Numbered from the stretch's first letter, positions 1 to 9,092 are shown. The stretch: DNA of 48,100 nt from Candidatus Omnitrophota bacterium (GCA_028716165.1 JAQUQI010000012.1:1-48100); one strand, 5' to 3'. Translations and numbers: made by a program. The notes: generated by a model not told the origin, from the sequence alone.

Positions 1-185
1 TCGGTTATCTCATAGGCAAGCTTGATCAAATCATCAGTCGTATCGCCAAGCGCCGATACCACCACAACCATTTTGTTGCCGCTTTTTTCGCCTTTGGCGA
101 CCCTTAGGGCCACCTGCTTGATCTTGACAATATCGGCCACACTGCTTCCGCCGTATTTTTGAACAATAACCCTATTTATTGACAT
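1..185 (-). CDS. lysC: Aspartate kinase, N-terminal fragment (cut by window edge)
   Basis: The first 61 codons of an aspartate kinase, which phosphorylates aspartate at the start of the lysine, threonine and methionine pathways. The translated start [19 protein letters not shown] carries the family's KYGGSSV substrate/nucleotide motif, followed by a [15 protein letters not shown] stretch typical of the amino-acid-kinase fold. The ATG lies inside the end of cstA (14-base overlap, different frame), so the gene is the last visible member of the hom-thrC-kinase-cstA-lysC operon. The catalytic rest and any regulatory ACT domains lie off the left edge, so feedback class cannot be judged. Family assignment is secure from the motif; the position agrees with it. 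Confidence 0.93.
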   Translation of the reverse strand, partial: MSINRVIVQKYGGSSVADIVKIKQVALRVAKGEKSGNKMVVVVSALGDTTDDLIKLAYEIT

Positions 186-1803
186 TACGCTTTCTCCTGC
201 GGTTTCGTATCCACACTGCCATTGCCTGATAAAAAACAACAAAAGCCAAAACAAATAGCACCAGGGCTATCATGACCAATAGGTAATCACCGTTTTTAAA
301 ATGCTCTATTATTTTTAAAAACAACGCGGCCGTTGATGTCGCCAGCATAAACACCGCGGGCGCCAGCGTGTATATAACAGGTTTTTTTAAAGAAAGCAAA
401 TAACCTGTAATTGCTATTAACGTAAAAGCGGCTATAAGCTGATTGGCGGCTCCGAACACAGGCCATATGCTGTTCCATTCGCCGCTTATGCCCAGCCATC
501 CGCTTAATGCTACTACAAGCAAAGTTGCCAGGTATCGGTTATCTAAAGAAAAAAGTTCTTGAGTCAAATATCTGGCTATCCTGGTTGCCGTATCAAGAGT
601 GGTAAATATAAAAGCATTCAATATCAAAACCGCGAACGCGGCTCCATAAGAGCCGAGAAAGCTCTCGGTTATCTTACCGTAAGCTGTGCTAAAGGCGTGG
701 ATAGGACCGCCGGGGCCGTTGACAATACCGGAGAGCCCTGCTGATTCACGATAAACACTGGCAACAATCAAAAGCGCCAGGACTGCCAGGACACCTTCGG
801 CTATCATCCCGCCATAACCTATCTTCTTCGCGTTAACTTCATTATCAAGCTGTTTTGAGGTCGTGCCGCTTGCCACAAGAGAGTGAAAACCGCTTATAGC
901 GCCGCAGGCAACGGTCACAAAAAGGACCGGCCAAAGCATATCTGTCGTTGAGACCTTAAAACCCGTAAAAGCCGGAAATACTATATCAGGAGCACGCGTA
1001 ATCAAGCCAATATAGCCGATCAGCAGGCCTGCCAGCAATAAAAAAGCCGATAGATAGTCACGGGGCTGAAGCAATATCTGGACCGGCATAATGCTGGAAC
1101 AATAAGCGTAAATAAGCAGTATTACGCTCCAGATATGAACAGGATTGCCAAAGTTTAACGATATTGGCAGTTCAAAGCCCAATACCATAAGAACTGCAAG
1201 ACCCGCAAGGCCAAAGATGGTAATACCCGCCAGGCCTAACCTGTTTACGAACCTCTTTGAATACAGCAAAAAACCCGTAAGCATGGACAAGGGTATAAGC
1301 CCTATTGACGGCAAAACTATCGCGGGAGACAGCGTCAGGGTCTTAGCGCATAAATGGACAAAAACGGATATAACCAAAATAAGCGTGACCCAGGCAAACG
1401 AGAGAAAAATCAATTTCGCGTTTCGCGATGTGACCTGCCCTGACAGGTCCGCGATAGAACGGCCTTCATGCCTTACAGATATCATTAAACTGCAGTAATC
1501 GTGTATACCGCCGGCAAAAATGCTTCCAAGAACAATCCACAGTAATGCCGGTGCCCAGCCCCATATGGAAACGGCCAGGACAGGCCCGATAATCGGCGCG
1601 GCCCCCGCGATTGATGAAAAGTGATGGCCAAAAAGCACAGTCCAGTGTTTCGCCGGCACATAATCAACCCCGTCATATTTGGCAGATGCCGGAGTTGTCC
1701 TGTCTTTATCAGGCAAGAACACGGATGCAATTTTTTGCGCGTAGAAATGATAACCTGCCCAAAACAGCAGGCCCGAGCCTAAAACAAGTATAAGGGAATT
1801 CAT
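172..1803 (-). CDS. cstA: CstA-family carbon starvation / pyruvate-type transporter
   Basis: A 543-residue polytopic inner-membrane protein of the CstA/BtsT family, whose studied members take up pyruvate or are linked to peptide use in starvation. Residues about 44-50 (DGVDYVP), 59-77 ([20 protein letters not shown]) and 97-104 (AGGIHDYC) are family signatures, and [10 protein letters not shown] occurs near the C-terminal third. It has well over ten hydrophobic segments and ends in a basic tail. It is shorter than the roughly 700-residue E. coli protein, as many CstA homologs are. Its ATG overlaps the stop of the upstream kinase-like gene (ATGA), and its end overlaps lysC, so it is translated within the aspartate-family operon. 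The substrate is not known; the setting hints at an amino-acid-related or pyruvate role, which is inference. Confidence 0.93.
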   Translation of the reverse strand: MNSLILVLGSGLLFWAGYHFYAQKIASVFLPDKDRTTPASAKYDGVDYVPAKHWTVLFGHHFSSIAGAAPIIGPVLAVSIWGWAPALLWIVLGSIFAGGIHDYCSLMISVRHEGRSIADLSGQVTSRNAKLIFLSFAWVTLILVISVFVHLCAKTLTLSPAIVLPSIGLIPLSMLTGFLLYSKRFVNRLGLAGITIFGLAGLAVLMVLGFELPISLNFGNPVHIWSVILLIYAYCSSIMPVQILLQPRDYLSAFLLLAGLLIGYIGLITRAPDIVFPAFTGFKVSTTDMLWPVLFVTVACGAISGFHSLVASGTTSKQLDNEVNAKKIGYGGMIAEGVLAVLALLIVASVYRESAGLSGIVNGPGGPIHAFSTAYGKITESFLGSYGAAFAVLILNAFIFTTLDTATRIARYLTQELFSLDNRYLATLLVVALSGWLGISGEWNSIWPVFGAANQLIAAFTLIAITGYLLSLKKPVIYTLAPAVFMLATSTAALFLKIIEHFKNGDYLLVMIALVLFVLAFVVFYQAMAVWIRNRRRKRNVNK

Positions 1804-3008
1804 TTATTTAACAAAAGCTCCATTATCCTGAATCCGTCTTTTATAAATAAACGCGATGCCCTGGCAGATTGTTCATTATAGGTTTCTATACCGCCTCTCT
1901 CTACCCCACTGCCGCATATGGCAAAAGGTATGGGCTCGCGGGTATGCGTGCGGACAGACAATGGAGTAGCGTGATCAGGCAGGACTATTATTCTGAAGTC
2001 TTTGGATTTGCTTAAGGCATTCAAGATAGTGCCTACAACAAATTTGTCAAAATTTTCTATCGCGGCAATCTTCTGTTGCAAATCACCGTTATGTCCCGCC
2101 TCATCGGGAGCTTCCACATGAACAAAAACAAAATCTCCGCTCTCAAGCGATTTAAGCGCGCACCTGCCTTTTGCAAGATAATCCGTATCATAATAACCTG
2201 TAGCGCCGGGAACATTCACGGGTTCTAAACCTATAATTTTACCAAGGCCTTTGATCAGGTCAACCGCTGATATGATAGAACCCGATATTCCGAATTTATC
2301 TTTAAAAACAGGCATAACGGGTTTTACGCCCTGGCCCCAAAGCCATATCATGTTCGCCGGGTTTTCCTTAAGGTCAATACGGACTTTATTTATATCGTGT
2401 TTTTCAAGTATGTTCTTTGACTTAATCATTATATCCGCGAGGAAATCTCCGCCCGGGCCATGGGGCAGATAACGCGAAATGTGCTTGTCCAGTATATCGT
2501 GCGGCGGGGTGCAGACTGTTTTTACAAGGGCTTCTTTTTCAAGCCCCGCTTGATCGCAATTTATTATAGCCAGATGCCTGTAGCTTATTCCCGGATAAAA
2601 TTTAACAGTCTTTGAATGCATCTGCCTGTCTAAAACAGATATTATCTTTTGGGACTCTTTTGTGGTGATATGCCCGGCCGAATAATCCGCCATCTTGTCG
2701 TCGGAAATAGTCACCGTATTGCATCTAAAGGCAACCTCATTGTCCTGTATCTCAATACCCATATTGGCGGCCTCAAGGGGACCTCTTCCGCAATAGTATT
2801 TAACAGGGTCATAGCCCAAAAGAGCGGTATTTGCCACATCGCTTGCCGCCTGCAACCCCTCGGGGACGGTGACAGCATTGCCAACCATACCGTTTTTGGC
2901 AATATAGTCCATATTCGGGGTCCGGGCAACCGCGAGCGGGGTAAGATTGTCCAGCTCCTTTACAGGCCTGTCGGCCATACCATCGCCAACCAACATTATG
3001 TATTTCAT
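1800..3008 (-). CDS. Phosphoglycerate-mutase-like protein, probable homoserine kinase
   Basis: A 402-residue member of the alkaline-phosphatase superfamily, closest in layout to archaeal-type cofactor-independent phosphoglycerate mutase (ApgM). Metal-site residues are visible: VGDGMAD at 7-13, the catalytic serine in AASDVANT (S56), HVEAPDEAGHNGD, and LPDHATP in the C-terminal half. A branch of this family found beside hom and thrC is annotated as proposed homoserine kinase. Here it sits directly between thrC and cstA in an operon with hom and lysC, and no GHMP-type thrB is visible in the window. I therefore infer that it makes O-phosphohomoserine for ThrC. A glycolytic mutase is the alternative. 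The start is preceded by an AAGG-type ribosome site 37 bases after thrC. Confidence 0.82.
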   Translation of the reverse strand: MKYIMLVGDGMADRPVKELDNLTPLAVARTPNMDYIAKNGMVGNAVTVPEGLQAASDVANTALLGYDPVKYYCGRGPLEAANMGIEIQDNEVAFRCNTVTISDDKMADYSAGHITTKESQKIISVLDRQMHSKTVKFYPGISYRHLAIINCDQAGLEKEALVKTVCTPPHDILDKHISRYLPHGPGGDFLADIMIKSKNILEKHDINKVRIDLKENPANMIWLWGQGVKPVMPVFKDKFGISGSIISAVDLIKGLGKIIGLEPVNVPGATGYYDTDYLAKGRCALKSLESGDFVFVHVEAPDEAGHNGDLQQKIAAIENFDKFVVGTILNALSKSKDFRIIVLPDHATPLSVRTHTREPIPFAICGSGVERGGIETYNEQSARASRLFIKDGFRIMELLLNK

Positions 3009-3045
3009 GTATCGCGCGCCTTTTTTTAAAAAAATATTTTATACC

Positions 3046-4128
3046 TTATAAACCGATATCTTCTAACACAGCCTCTATCCTGGCCGGGACAGGCGACGGT
3101 TCGCGGACGGATTTTATCGCTCTGTCGGGGTCTTTGAGGCCATGCCCGGTCAATACGCAAACCACGCGGGCCTTTCCGCCTTCCGCCCCTTTACAACAGG
3201 CCTTGGAAAAAAATCCCTTCTTTTGCATCTTAATCAGGCCCGCGACAGATGCCGCTGATGCCGGCTCGGCAAATACGCCTTCTTTTTGGGCCAAAAACTT
3301 ATAGGCATATAGTATCTCTTCGTCTGTTACCATATCAATCAGGCCGCCTGACTCGTCACGGGCAAACTCCGCCTGCTTCCAGCTGGCAGGATTACCTATC
3401 CTTATCGCTGTGGCTATAGTTTCAGGATCTTTAACAGGCCTGCCGCGAACAATAGGCGCCGCGCCCTCGGCCTGAAAACCGCACATCTTTGGAAGCCTGT
3501 TTATTTTGCCTGCCTGTTTATATTCCTTATATCCCTTCCAATAAGCGGTAATATTACCCGCGTTGCCTACAGGTATAAAATGATAATCAGGGGCTTGAGA
3601 CAGGCAATCGCATATTTCAAATGATGCTGATTTTTGGCCTTCTATCCTGAAGGGATTGAGCGAATTGACAAGGGTTATCGGATATCTGTCGGTAATCTGT
3701 TTTACGATATCCAAAGCGTCATCAAAATTACCGTCTATGGCAACGACATGGGCATTATGGATAAGCGCCTGTGCCAGCTTTCCCAGCGCAATCGCGCCTT
3801 TGGGGATAATAACCACGCATTTTATGCCTGCCCTGGCGGCATATGCCGCGGCAGAAGCCGAGGTATTACCGGTTGAGGCGCACATAACAGCCCTTGAGCC
3901 CTGTTCAAGAGCCTTGGAAACAGCCATTGTCATGCCCCTGTCTTTGAAAGAACCCGTAGGATTTAAACCTTCGTATTTTAAAAAAACTTCATAATCATCG
4001 CCGAGCAACCGGCTCAAATGGCCGGAATAGATAAGCGGCGTTTGGCCTTCAAGCAATGTTATAACGGGCGTTTTGGCGCTGACGGGAAGATATTGCCGGT
4101 AATTTTCTATAATACCCTTATTTTTCAT
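3046..4128 (-). CDS. thrC: Threonine synthase
   Basis: PLP enzyme converting O-phosphohomoserine to threonine. The 360-residue protein carries the PLP-lysine motif [10 protein letters not shown] at 56-65 (K62), the [16 protein letters not shown] segment that contacts the cofactor phosphate, and a [15 protein letters not shown] region in the second half. It is the short form of the family, without the long N-terminal extension of the E. coli/yeast type. The ATG overlaps the end of hom by 11 bases and is preceded by GAGGAG at good spacing, pointing to coupled translation with hom. Downstream comes the kinase-like gene that would supply its substrate. Confidence 0.95.
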   Translation of the reverse strand: MKNKGIIENYRQYLPVSAKTPVITLLEGQTPLIYSGHLSRLLGDDYEVFLKYEGLNPTGSFKDRGMTMAVSKALEQGSRAVMCASTGNTSASAAAYAARAGIKCVVIIPKGAIALGKLAQALIHNAHVVAIDGNFDDALDIVKQITDRYPITLVNSLNPFRIEGQKSASFEICDCLSQAPDYHFIPVGNAGNITAYWKGYKEYKQAGKINRLPKMCGFQAEGAAPIVRGRPVKDPETIATAIRIGNPASWKQAEFARDESGGLIDMVTDEEILYAYKFLAQKEGVFAEPASAASVAGLIKMQKKGFFSKACCKGAEGGKARVVCVLTGHGLKDPDRAIKSVREPSPVPARIEAVLEDIGL

Positions 4129-5425
4129 TTAACGACTCCTCGGCCCGTATAACGACCGATTTCTTTTTTATAAAAGTCAGGCTGTCTATTTCGGCAAGCG
4201 CTTTCGCGAAATCTCTTTCTTTGGCTATATGAGTCATCATTACGATAGGAACTATCCTCTCCTGCCGCCGCGCCTCCTGGCTTACAAAGGCAATACTTAT
4301 TTTGTATTCAGAAAAAATCCTGGATATCCTGGCAAGCACGCCCGGTTTGTCAATGGCTGAAAAACGCACGTAATAGCTGGATGAAAAATCGTCTTTTTTC
4401 TTGACGCGGCTGACATAGTTATCATATACGATACCGCAGCCGCGGCATGATGAGGCGCAGATAATGTCCTTTGAGATATCCGCTATGTCACTAAGAACAG
4501 CGCTGGCGGTAGGCACAGAGCCCGCCCCTTTACCGTAAAAAAGCGAATCTCCGAGCATATCGGTATTAATAAATATGGCATTGAAGTTTTTACCAACAGA
4601 GGCAAGGGGATGTTTATTAGGCACAAGGGTAGGGTGGACCCTTGCCTCCAGCCCTCCGGAGGTTGCTTTGGCTATACCCAAGAGCTTTATTACATAGCCC
4701 CACTCTGCCGCGTATTTAATATCAGCATCCGTTATGGAAGATATGCCCTCAATAAGCATGTCTGAAAGCCTGACATTTAAACCAAAACCCAATGAGGCTA
4801 AAATAGCCAGCTTATGCGCCGAATCAAGGCCGCTGATATCCATAACAGGGGATTTTTCAGCATAACCTTTTTTCTGGGCATTTGCCAGCGCTTCGTCAAA
4901 ACCTATCCCAAAATTTGTCATTCCGCTTAAAATATAATTGCATGTCCCGTTAATAATACCGTATATAGAATTGACTTTGTTTGAAACCAGGCCTTCCTTC
5001 AGCGCCTTTATTATCGGCACCCCTCCCGCCACGCTTGCCTCAAACTTAAGCTGGACATTATTGTCAAAAGCAAGCTTAAGAAGGGCCTCTTTTTTCAAAG
5101 CAAGCAAAGCCTTGTTGGCTGTGACCACGTGTTTTTTGCTTTTCAGGGCGCGGCAGATAATTTCATAGGCAGGGTGTATGCCTCCTATCAATTCAATAAC
5201 TATATCCACCCTGGGGTCATTTAGTATATCATCGGCATCCCGCGTAAGAAGCGACTTGTCAATACTAATACAACGCTTTCTACCAAGGTCTTTATCACAG
5301 ATCTTTACGATATTTATTGCCGAACCGATCCGCCGGCTAAGATGGCTTCGTTTTTTTATCAATGCCTCAACAACACCGCTTCCGACGGTGCCAAATCCTA
5401 TTACACCCACATTTATATGCCGCAT
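4118..5425 (-). CDS. hom: Homoserine dehydrogenase with C-terminal ACT domain
   Basis: Reduces aspartate semialdehyde to homoserine. The 435 residues show an N-terminal Rossmann motif (GFGTVGSG, 10-17), the central catalytic part with [11 protein letters not shown] and [13 protein letters not shown], and a C-terminal ACT domain from about 353 ([16 protein letters not shown]), the usual site of threonine feedback. It is monofunctional, not fused to aspartate kinase. It is the first protein gene of the aspartate-family operon. The start has a strong GGAGG site nine bases upstream. No terminator is seen between the tRNA-Pro gene and hom, so read-through from the tRNA promoter is possible. Confidence 0.96.
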   Translation of the reverse strand: MRHINVGVIGFGTVGSGVVEALIKKRSHLSRRIGSAINIVKICDKDLGRKRCISIDKSLLTRDADDILNDPRVDIVIELIGGIHPAYEIICRALKSKKHVVTANKALLALKKEALLKLAFDNNVQLKFEASVAGGVPIIKALKEGLVSNKVNSIYGIINGTCNYILSGMTNFGIGFDEALANAQKKGYAEKSPVMDISGLDSAHKLAILASLGFGLNVRLSDMLIEGISSITDADIKYAAEWGYVIKLLGIAKATSGGLEARVHPTLVPNKHPLASVGKNFNAIFINTDMLGDSLFYGKGAGSVPTASAVLSDIADISKDIICASSCRGCGIVYDNYVSRVKKKDDFSSSYYVRFSAIDKPGVLARISRIFSEYKISIAFVSQEARRQERIVPIVMMTHIAKERDFAKALAEIDSLTFIKKKSVVIRAEESLNEK

Positions 5426-5526
5426 ACCGCCTCCGGGACAATATATTGACTATCTGTAAAACCATATTCTTCTGTAAAACAAAAAAACCTAATGAAAAAA
5501 TCTTTTGACACAAACCATAAAAACAC

Positions 5527-5604
5527 TGGTCGGGACGGCCGGATTTGAACCGGCGACCCCTTGAACCCCATTCAAGTGCGCTAGCCAAGCTGCGCTACGT
5601 CCCG
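5527..5604 (-). tRNA. tRNA-Pro (anticodon GGG)
   Basis: A full cloverleaf reads on the minus strand: acceptor CGGGACG/CGTCCCG (C1-G72 as in proline tRNAs), D stem GCGC/GCGC, anticodon stem CTTGA/TCAAG around the loop ATGGGGT, giving anticodon GGG, and T arm GCCGG-TTCAAAT-CCGGC. The CCA end is encoded (bases 5529-5527). The anticodon reads CCC and CCU codons. It lies about 100 bases upstream of hom and about 100 bases downstream of a consensus promoter at 5714-5742. Confidence 0.97.
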
Positions 5605-5713
5605 ACAGTAAATTTCAAAATATACCCGCAAAATAATTCAAAAAAATAAGGCCTTACCGCGAATCGTCACCTTTATGGACATGCTATTAAAAACCTTAAA
5701 TTATATGAGCATA

Positions 5714-5742
5714 AGTATAACAAATAGTAAATATATAGTCAA
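5714..5742 (-). promoter_or_regulatory. Housekeeping promoter of tRNA-Pro
   Basis: On the minus strand TTGACT (5742-5737), a 17-base spacer and TATACT (5719-5714) form a near-consensus promoter with an extended -10 TG (TGTTATACT). It points at tRNA-Pro, with predicted start near 5707, about 100 bases before the mature tRNA. The -35 context and 15 bases at the -10 end are identical to the gpsA promoter at 6918-6946. Confidence 0.8.
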
Positions 5743-5871
5743 GAGAAATGGCGGGAGAAATCCTGACGAATGACCGGCAGAAAAACGGCAAGCGGGAATT
5801 TTACCTGGCAGAATTCTGGCTGAAGGCAGGCGGTATATTGAAGGCTTAAAAAATGGCATAAATCGCGCCTG

Positions 5872-5894
5872 GCCGCGGACAATAACGCCGCGGC
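5872..5894 (-). terminator. GC stem-loop after gpsA, possible terminator
   Basis: A perfect 7-base stem GCCGCGG/CCGCGGC closes a 9-base loop, starting 10 bases after the gpsA stop. There is no T-run directly after the stem; a six-T run follows about 15 bases later. It may weaken transcription or protect the gpsA mRNA 3' end. Confidence 0.4.
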
Positions 5895-5903
5895 GGGCAG
5901 GGT

Positions 5904-6908
5904 TCATTCGGGTTTACTCTCGCGCAGCATAAGATCAATAACCGCCTTATAAGGCGGCTTATCCTCAAAAAGGACCTTGTAAACCTGCTCGGTAATAGGC
6001 ATTTCAATTCCTAATTTTGCTGAATAGTTATAAACAGACCTGGTAGTTTCAACACCTTCGGCAACCATGCTCATGCCTTGCAGTATCAGAGAAAGCGTCT
6101 TGCCTTTTGCTATATCCTCACCAAGCTTTCTATTCCTGCTAAAAGAGCTGACACATGTGGTCACCAGGTCTCCCATACCGCTTAACCCGTTAAAGGTGGC
6201 TTCTTGAGCACCTAAGGCAAGGCCTAATCTCTTCATCTCCACCAAGCCCCTTGTAAATAATGCCGCCTTGGCATTGGAACCTAAACCTAATCCATCAGAG
6301 ATACCGGAGGCAATGGCCATGATATTCTTCAAAGCGCCCGCGGTTTCAACGCCTGCTACATCTGTTGAGGTATAAACCCTGAATCTATCGGTTGTAAACA
6401 CAGATTGTATCACGCCAGCAATGTAAAGATCCCTGCAGGCAGACACACAGCTTGCGGGCAAGCCCTTGGCAATCTCTATAGCTATAGTTGGCCCTGAAAG
6501 CACGCCTATTTCCAGCCCGCCCAATTCAAGGCGGATAATCTCCGAGGGCCTGTGAAATGTATTATTTTCAATGCCTTTGACAACACTGACAAGGGTTTTG
6601 CCTGACAGGTCAAAACCTTTCAGCCGCTGGATTGTCTGTCTTAAAAATTGCGATGGTATAGCAATAACGACCATATCCGTATCCGCGACAGCAAGGCCTG
6701 TGTCGGATACTACGGTTATATTTTCCGGTAGGATAATACCGGGTAAAAAAACCCGGTTTTCGCGATTTTTATTAATCCGCGCCGCATTGTCCTTAAAAGC
6801 GCTCCACAGGCAAATCTCAAAGCCTTTACCGGCGAGCAAAACAGCCAGCGCGGTGCCCCATCCGCCGTCGCCTAATACGGTTATCTTTTTAATATCCCTG
6901 TTTTTCAT
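5904..6908 (-). CDS. gpsA: Glycerol-3-phosphate dehydrogenase [NAD(P)+]
   Basis: Makes sn-glycerol 3-phosphate from dihydroxyacetone phosphate for phospholipid synthesis, in the cytoplasm. The 334 residues include the dinucleotide loop GDGGWGTA (13-20), SGPTIAIEIAKGLP (138-151), the catalytic lysine in GALKNIMAIASG (K194) and NGLSGMGDLVTTC. Length is normal for the family. PlsY, which uses its product, is encoded 2.4 kb away at 9326-9946. Its own promoter lies at 6918-6946, only 9 bases before the ATG, and no Shine-Dalgarno site is present, so the mRNA is probably leaderless. Transcription seems to end at or after the GC stem-loop downstream. Confidence 0.96.
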   Translation of the reverse strand: MKNRDIKKITVLGDGGWGTALAVLLAGKGFEICLWSAFKDNAARINKNRENRVFLPGIILPENITVVSDTGLAVADTDMVVIAIPSQFLRQTIQRLKGFDLSGKTLVSVVKGIENNTFHRPSEIIRLELGGLEIGVLSGPTIAIEIAKGLPASCVSACRDLYIAGVIQSVFTTDRFRVYTSTDVAGVETAGALKNIMAIASGISDGLGLGSNAKAALFTRGLVEMKRLGLALGAQEATFNGLSGMGDLVTTCVSSFSRNRKLGEDIAKGKTLSLILQGMSMVAEGVETTRSVYNYSAKLGIEMPITEQVYKVLFEDKPPYKAVIDLMLRESKPE

Positions 6909-6917
6909 AATGCCTAA

Positions 6918-6946
6918 AGTATAACAAATAGGGCATTCTTAGTCAA
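6918..6946 (-). promoter_or_regulatory. gpsA promoter, positioned for a leaderless transcript
   Basis: TTGACT (6946-6941), a 17-base spacer and TATACT (6923-6918), with the extended -10 TG. The conventional start, seven bases beyond the -10 box, falls near 6911, three bases before the gpsA ATG at 6908. Spacing and both hexamers are close to the housekeeping sigma consensus. Confidence 0.82.
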
Positions 6947-7039
6947 GATAATTGGGCCGGGATTGCGTGCCGACAGATATGGACTTAAAAGGAAACAAAT
7001 CTGTTTCGCGGCTTCTTGTTAGAAAAACCGATAGATAAT

Positions 7040-7090
7040 AAAAAAAGGGCTTGATATCAGCTAATGGATGACAGCATCTCCGACGCCCTT
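7040..7090 (-). terminator. Terminator of the sigma/anti-sigma operon
   Basis: On the minus strand AAGGGC (7090-7085) and GCCCTT (7050-7045) can pair, with an inner GATG/CATC stem and ACAG-type loop between them, followed by a seven-T run (7046-7040). The stem overlaps the last codons of the anti-sigma gene. The loop is long, so this is likely but not certain. Confidence 0.5.
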
Positions 7091-8511
7091 ATGGCCTCGG
7101 AACTGTCCGGATAATTATATATCAGATCAGCATAAATCTTTTTGGCCGTTGATATATCGTTTAAATCATGCTGGTAGATAGATGCCGCGCCCGACCAGGC
7201 AACGCCTGCCATTTCCGAGCCGGGATAGCCGTAAGCTACCTGCTCAAGAATGTCCAGAGCCAGCCTGTGATCACCGGCTTTGTATAGATTAGAGGCAATA
7301 AACATGAGTATTTCGGCCTTATAGCGAAAATCCGGATAATACTCAAGTTCCTGTAAAAGCTCTTTTATCCTGCCGGCAAAAAGAACCGGGTCAGAGCTTT
7401 GTTCCGTGCTGGAAACGGCATTGATTAAACGGAATAATGCCTGCGGTATAGAGCGCTTTACTGAATCTGGGATATACACTGGAGCATGCCCGCCAAGAAG
7501 ATCATCCACTCTGTCAACACCGGTTCCGATAAGTAAAATAACCTGCGGATTTTCTACCAGTTGATAAAGTTCAAGCATAGACTTCCACTGGTGTCTTGAA
7601 CACAATTCAGGCGCGGATGGCGAAGCGTACTGTTTCACAAAGGCCTTTTGGCCTGAATTGACATACACTTCGGCAGGATATTGCCTGTCTGCTTTTAAAG
7701 GGTGCGGCCTTGAAACGAGTTTTACACTACCCTCAAGCACCCCAAGCAAGGTATTATTTTCCGAAACCTCTATCATAAAAGCTGTTCCTACTATCTCGGC
7801 TTGGCAGGCCGGAGTAAAAACCTTCATATTAGAACCCTTGAATTTATCAGTCGTATTAACCAAGAGTTTTCCATAAGAAAGGCTGAAATCCGTGTCAAGC
7901 CTGCCAAATCTCGCGCCAAGCCGCGATATGACAATAAGGGAATTGTCTTTAACCCTTGCTTTATATTTTCCTTTAACTACAAGATTTATCAGGGCCCCGT
8001 CTTTGAGCTCTATCTTATCAGACTGCCTTAAACGGAAATTCGGATACGGACGCGCCCAAGCGCCTTCCGACTGCCTGTATATCCTGACATCACCGGCGCT
8101 AAACTCAACAAAGGGCATGGATTGCAGATAATTATACCTTAACCCTGCCACAAGAAACACTACGGTTGATAAAGATACCGCGGCCTTGGCCGCTAAGGGC
8201 ATGGGAATTATCAATGAATGGATAAAAGCCGATATTTTAGACCGGACTACGGCTTGCAAAGACCGGCCCTTCAGAGCCTCTATTCTTTCGTCAAGCAGTC
8301 TGTTAAATTCAAAATCAAAGCCCGCCGATTCGCGCACTTGGGTCATATTTAAAAGGGAGGCCTTTAAAGACTCGGCCTGTTCCAGGCTCTTTTTGCAGTG
8401 GGGGCAACTGTCAAAATGAGCCTTCAAGGCCTCTCTCTTTTTTTGGCTATGGGCATTATCAACATATAAAGATATGTCGTTGAATGAAATCCGGCATTTA
8501 TTTTTTTTCAT
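7057..8511 (-). CDS. Anti-sigma factor: zinc finger, membrane segment, FecR domain and TPR tail
   Basis: A 484-residue protein that probably holds the ECF sigma factor encoded just upstream. Residues 32-39 give the H-x3-C-x2-C zinc-finger pattern of anti-sigma factors (H32, C36, C39) in the cytoplasmic part. One membrane segment follows at about 105-124. Residues about 136-275 look like a FecR domain (SAGDVRIYR, LRQSDKIELKDGA, IVGTAFMIEV, GVLEGSVKL). From about 390 to the end the protein shows tetratricopeptide-type helices with paired YPDF/YPGS/YPDS motifs. Thus the sensor part would be extracytoplasmic. The ATG overlaps the sigma stop by four bases. The signal sensed is unknown; no TonB receptor or secretin is adjacent. 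Confidence 0.85.
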   Translation of the reverse strand: MKKNKCRISFNDISLYVDNAHSQKKREALKAHFDSCPHCKKSLEQAESLKASLLNMTQVRESAGFDFEFNRLLDERIEALKGRSLQAVVRSKISAFIHSLIIPMPLAAKAAVSLSTVVFLVAGLRYNYLQSMPFVEFSAGDVRIYRQSEGAWARPYPNFRLRQSDKIELKDGALINLVVKGKYKARVKDNSLIVISRLGARFGRLDTDFSLSYGKLLVNTTDKFKGSNMKVFTPACQAEIVGTAFMIEVSENNTLLGVLEGSVKLVSRPHPLKADRQYPAEVYVNSGQKAFVKQYASPSAPELCSRHQWKSMLELYQLVENPQVILLIGTGVDRVDDLLGGHAPVYIPDSVKRSIPQALFRLINAVSSTEQSSDPVLFAGRIKELLQELEYYPDFRYKAEILMFIASNLYKAGDHRLALDILEQVAYGYPGSEMAGVAWSGAASIYQHDLNDISTAKKIYADLIYNYPDSSEAIRASEMLSSIS

Positions 8512-9092
8512 TGTCCGTCCCCTGTGTAACGCAACAATTTAGCCAGCTTCTGCCGGCCGCGCGAAAGGCGCGAGCCTACCGTCATCGGCCTGCATCTCAT
8601 AATATCGGAAGCTTCATCATATGAAAAACCTTCAATATCACACAATATGACCGCCTCCTTAAGGTGCTCTGGCAACTGGTCTATGGCTTTTTGTACCAGG
8701 CTTTGCTCTTCTTTGGACTGGGCCTGCTTGTCGGGCCGTCCGGTATTATCAGCGATATTTTCCGCCACCGAGATATGCTGTTGCTCGCCTGATTTAGCGG
8801 GCTCTGTAAAAACCGGCATCCTTTTGTCGTATGAAGCGTGCCTTAAAAAATTCCTCGCTAAATTACCGGCTATCCTATAAAGCCATGACGAAAATTTTGC
8901 CTTTGGTTCATATTTATGTATATTTACATAAACCCTTACAAATGCCTCCTGTGTAAGTTCTTCGGCAGAATGGAGACTGCCGATGAACCTGTATATATAA
9001 TTTAATATAGGCCTTTTATATTTCTGATATATCTCGTCAAAGGCCTGCCTGTCTCCTTGTTTTATCCTTAAAACTAAACTTTCATCTTCCAT
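8508..9092 (-). CDS. ECF-type RNA polymerase sigma factor
   Basis: A 194-residue sigma-70 family protein with only regions 2 and 4, as in ECF sigmas. Region 2 is visible at about 8-95 (QAFDEIYQKYKRPILNYIYR, SAEELTQEAFVRVY, FSSWLYRIAGNLARNFLR). Region 4 is at about 133-187 (AIDQLPEHLKEAVILCDIEG, then a helix-turn-helix through MTVGSRLSRGRQKL). It directs polymerase to a small regulon and is held by the overlapping downstream anti-sigma gene. The start has AAGGG nine bases upstream. The 233-base region in front of it contains an inverted repeat (9248-9278), which may serve its own control. No GGAAC-type ECF promoter was recognised. Confidence 0.93.
   Translation of the reverse strand: MEDESLVLRIKQGDRQAFDEIYQKYKRPILNYIYRFIGSLHSAEELTQEAFVRVYVNIHKYEPKAKFSSWLYRIAGNLARNFLRHASYDKRMPVFTEPAKSGEQQHISVAENIADNTGRPDKQAQSKEEQSLVQKAIDQLPEHLKEAVILCDIEGFSYDEASDIMRCRPMTVGSRLSRGRQKLAKLLRYTGDGQ

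Larger units (their letters stand above)
5605..5903. other. Intergenic region between gpsA and tRNA-Pro
   Basis: This 299-base gap holds a GC-rich stem-loop just after gpsA (5872-5894) and the tRNA-Pro promoter (5714-5742). Between promoter and tRNA is a roughly 100-base AT-rich leader containing the palindrome TAAGGCCTTA followed by a T-run on the minus strand. I see no convincing gene. A 68-codon minus-strand frame that overlaps the gpsA stop is discussed under rejected items. Confidence 0.6.

Noticed and set aside
5701-5907. 68-codon minus-strand frame overlapping the gpsA stop (ATGA), ending in a hydrophobic stretch
   Set aside because: No recognisable similarity, arginine/proline-rich start, and it runs through the gpsA stem-loop and the tRNA-Pro promoter. 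Better explained as noncoding.
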